This document shows positions 63,874-64,000 of a DNA stretch of 64,000 nucleotides, piece by piece. Position numbers and translations under genes: made by a program. Below the pieces are notes generated by a model. The model was not told where the DNA came from. It searched no databases and saw only the letters and a program-made list of their open reading frames with translations. Source of the stretch: Paracoccus sp. Z118 (GTDB taxonomy: Bacteria > Pseudomonadota > Alphaproteobacteria > Rhodobacterales > Rhodobacteraceae); NCBI RefSeq assembly GCF_019061185.1, contig NZ_JAHQZU010000008.1, positions 90,133 through 154,132 on the forward strand, in the 5' to 3' direction. Position 1 is the stretch's first letter, and each line of letters starts with the position of its first letter.

Positions 63874-64000
63874 CGTAAACTTCGCGATATCGAAGAGAAG
63901 CGCCTTAAGGAACGTCTGATTAAGGCGTTCGGCTGCGCCGAGATGGCGGCTTGATCGGTCGGACGGGCGAGAAGCGATCCGCTGGCAGCCGGTTTCTCAG

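Overview
The window is high-GC chromosomal DNA from an alphaproteobacterium of the Rhodobacterales, most like Paracoccus or Rhodobacter. This rests on gene order (dusB-ntrB-ntrC-ntrY-ntrX facing trkA-trkH-hfq-hflX; fabA-fabB-fabI; lysA followed by a TIGR02302 protein; zinc-ribbon protein divergent from ftsE-ftsX-plsC), on NtrC and NtrX proteins without the sigma54 GAFTGA loop, on a PHB reductase gene, a sulfolipid synthase and a decaprenyl-type prenyl synthase. No phage, IS element, rRNA or CRISPR array was found; one tRNA (Gly-GCC) is present. Species cannot be fixed from the sequence alone.

Layout. 1-3.7 kb: partial sqdB, a UdgX-type uracil-DNA glycosylase, a glyoxalase-type protein and thyX, then a clearly lower-GC patch with a 74-aa unknown and a SAM methyltransferase. 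3.7-8.9 kb: an alpha/beta hydrolase, the fabA-fabB-fabI unsaturated fatty acid cluster, and two unknowns. 9-15 kb: infC with a probable AUA start, dut, a membrane-anchored MoeB/ThiF protein, an M3 peptidase, an SH3 protein and a 2-hydroxyacid dehydrogenase. 15-19 kb: hairpin cluster, tRNA-Gly, a DUF5671 pair, tadA, and an rluB-type gene with a long repetitive disordered tail. 19-25 kb: hemP, a tiny acidic secreted protein, a YjbF/YjbH exopolysaccharide-type operon, sdaA. 25-37.5 kb: nitrogen regulation (dusB, ntrBC, ntrYX) and potassium uptake plus Hfq/HflX. 37.6-44.7 kb: PBP1A, amtB, polyprenyl synthase, DUF2007 protein, a decayed trmN6-like methyltransferase, a YdcH-like protein, phaB. 44.8-53 kb: EAL protein, tag, TlpA-like thioredoxin, argH, two small lipoproteins, a DUF2834 protein, lysA and a large DUF4175/TIGR02302 protein. 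53.2-62.7 kb: zinc-ribbon protein, ftsE-ftsX-plsC, a ClpP-like lipoprotein, rimO, a sulfotransferase, a secreted MetX-like hydrolase, ettA. 62.7-64 kb: a lower-GC pair encoding a TerB-like protein and a small membrane protein, probably accessory.

How it works together. Most of the window is core housekeeping: nucleotide metabolism and repair (thyX, dut, udgX, tag), membrane lipid synthesis (fabABI, plsC, sqdB), translation and RNA modification (infC, tRNA-Gly, tadA, rluB, dusB, rimO, ettA, hfq, hflX), cell wall and division (pbp1A, ftsEX) and nitrogen control (ntrBC, ntrYX, amtB). The least ordinary parts are the two low-GC patches, the repeat-expanded RluB tail, the regulators without GAFTGA, the membrane-tethered E1-like enzyme, the methyltransferase pseudogene and a strong hairpin cluster before the tRNA.
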